Assembly (NCBI GenBank): GCA_019454185.1
Contig: CP075368.1
Span: 1 to 64,000, forward strand
Direction: 5' to 3'
Length of the DNA: 64,000 nt
Source: Phycisphaeraceae bacterium
GTDB lineage: Bacteria > Planctomycetota > Phycisphaerae > Phycisphaerales > UBA1924
Of the stretch, positions 63,807 through 64,000 are shown in pieces. The notes below the pieces were generated by a model. That model was not told the origin of the DNA, did no database searches, and saw only the letters and a program-made list of their open reading frames with translations. Positions within the stretch are counted from its first letter, which is position 1. Each line of letters starts with the position of its first letter. A program made the translations under genes and the position numbers.

Positions 63807-64000
63807 TTTCGTGAAGAGATCGACTCTGCCTCACGTGCTCGGTGCGCCGGAGCCGACGGGGTGTCGGTGGGCGCCGAAGCGGGCGGCGTGTCGTAGACGC
63901 TGACCATGAGCGGCACGAGAAGCGAGAAAGAACTCGCGCGGCGCGCCGGTTCACTGTCGTTCTTTCGCTTGAGACTGCATGGGCGTGCGTCGGCGAGGTG

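Noticed and set aside
63906..64000. Possible start of a forward gene at the right edge (ATG 63906) or end of a reverse gene
   Set aside because: Only 95 bases are available, no ribosome-binding site is seen and both strands are open for part of it. It cannot be decided.

Overview
This is a high-GC chromosomal window, most likely from a member of the Planctomycetota, class Phycisphaerae. That placement is an inference. It rests on four secreted proteins ending in PEP-CTERM-like tails, several Ser/Thr kinases (two with TPR-like C-terminal halves) divergent from or beside ECF sigma factors, an unusual FTTTRWS-type ECF factor, a ThuA plus sugar-dehydrogenase plus PKD protein, and secretin and GspE genes. 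No rRNA, tRNA, CRISPR array or phage region was recognised.

Layout. 1-9 kb: an 8-bp tandem repeat, an exported endonuclease/exonuclease/phosphatase lipoprotein, the ThuA/GSDH/PKD exoprotein, an M61-like peptidase, ogt and a membrane SpoIIE-type phosphatase. 9.2-10.7 kb: an insertion sequence with terminal inverted repeats that has disrupted a small HTH-like gene. 11-16 kb: a 514-residue unknown, a membrane protein, a DUF433 protein and thiC with a TPP riboswitch. 16-25.4 kb: an intradiol-dioxygenase-like protein, an ECF factor with its small membrane partner, a VOC protein, an NfeD-like/flotillin pair, a methyltransferase, a BFD-like [2Fe-2S] protein, a HAD phosphatase and a membrane-fused spermidine-synthase-like protein. 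25.4-27.6 kb: three poorly conserved reverse-strand genes. 27.9-33.2 kb: aroC, an unknown/GNAT/aminotransferase operon and a PEP-CTERM protein. 33.3-39.3 kb: gspD-gspE, then a visibly AT-richer GT39 gene bracketed by a duplicated gspE 3' end. 39-50 kb: BtuF-like protein, two GT2 enzymes, mutY, a Nfu-N protein, the cdaA-cdaR pair, a solitary atpA and a coupled three-gene unit. 50-64 kb: an L7/L12-like protein, tsaB, an AhpD-like protein, two ECF/kinase divergent modules, a UDP-GlcNAc 2-epimerase, nadD and two more PEP-CTERM proteins.

Most notable: two separate places where foreign-looking DNA sits directly behind a gene (gspE and thiC) and is followed by a second copy of that gene's 3' end. 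At gspE the repeat is 143 bp with 5 mismatches, four of them silent third-position changes in the last codons. At thiC it is 36 bp with 2 mismatches. In both the cargo lies on the host gene's strand and carries no recombinase. This is what insertion at a gene's 3' end with restoration of the reading frame leaves behind. It may be a class of small integrating element mobilised in trans, but the mechanism is inference. A REP-like palindrome sits in frame inside the thiC coding region and has a relative beside aroC.
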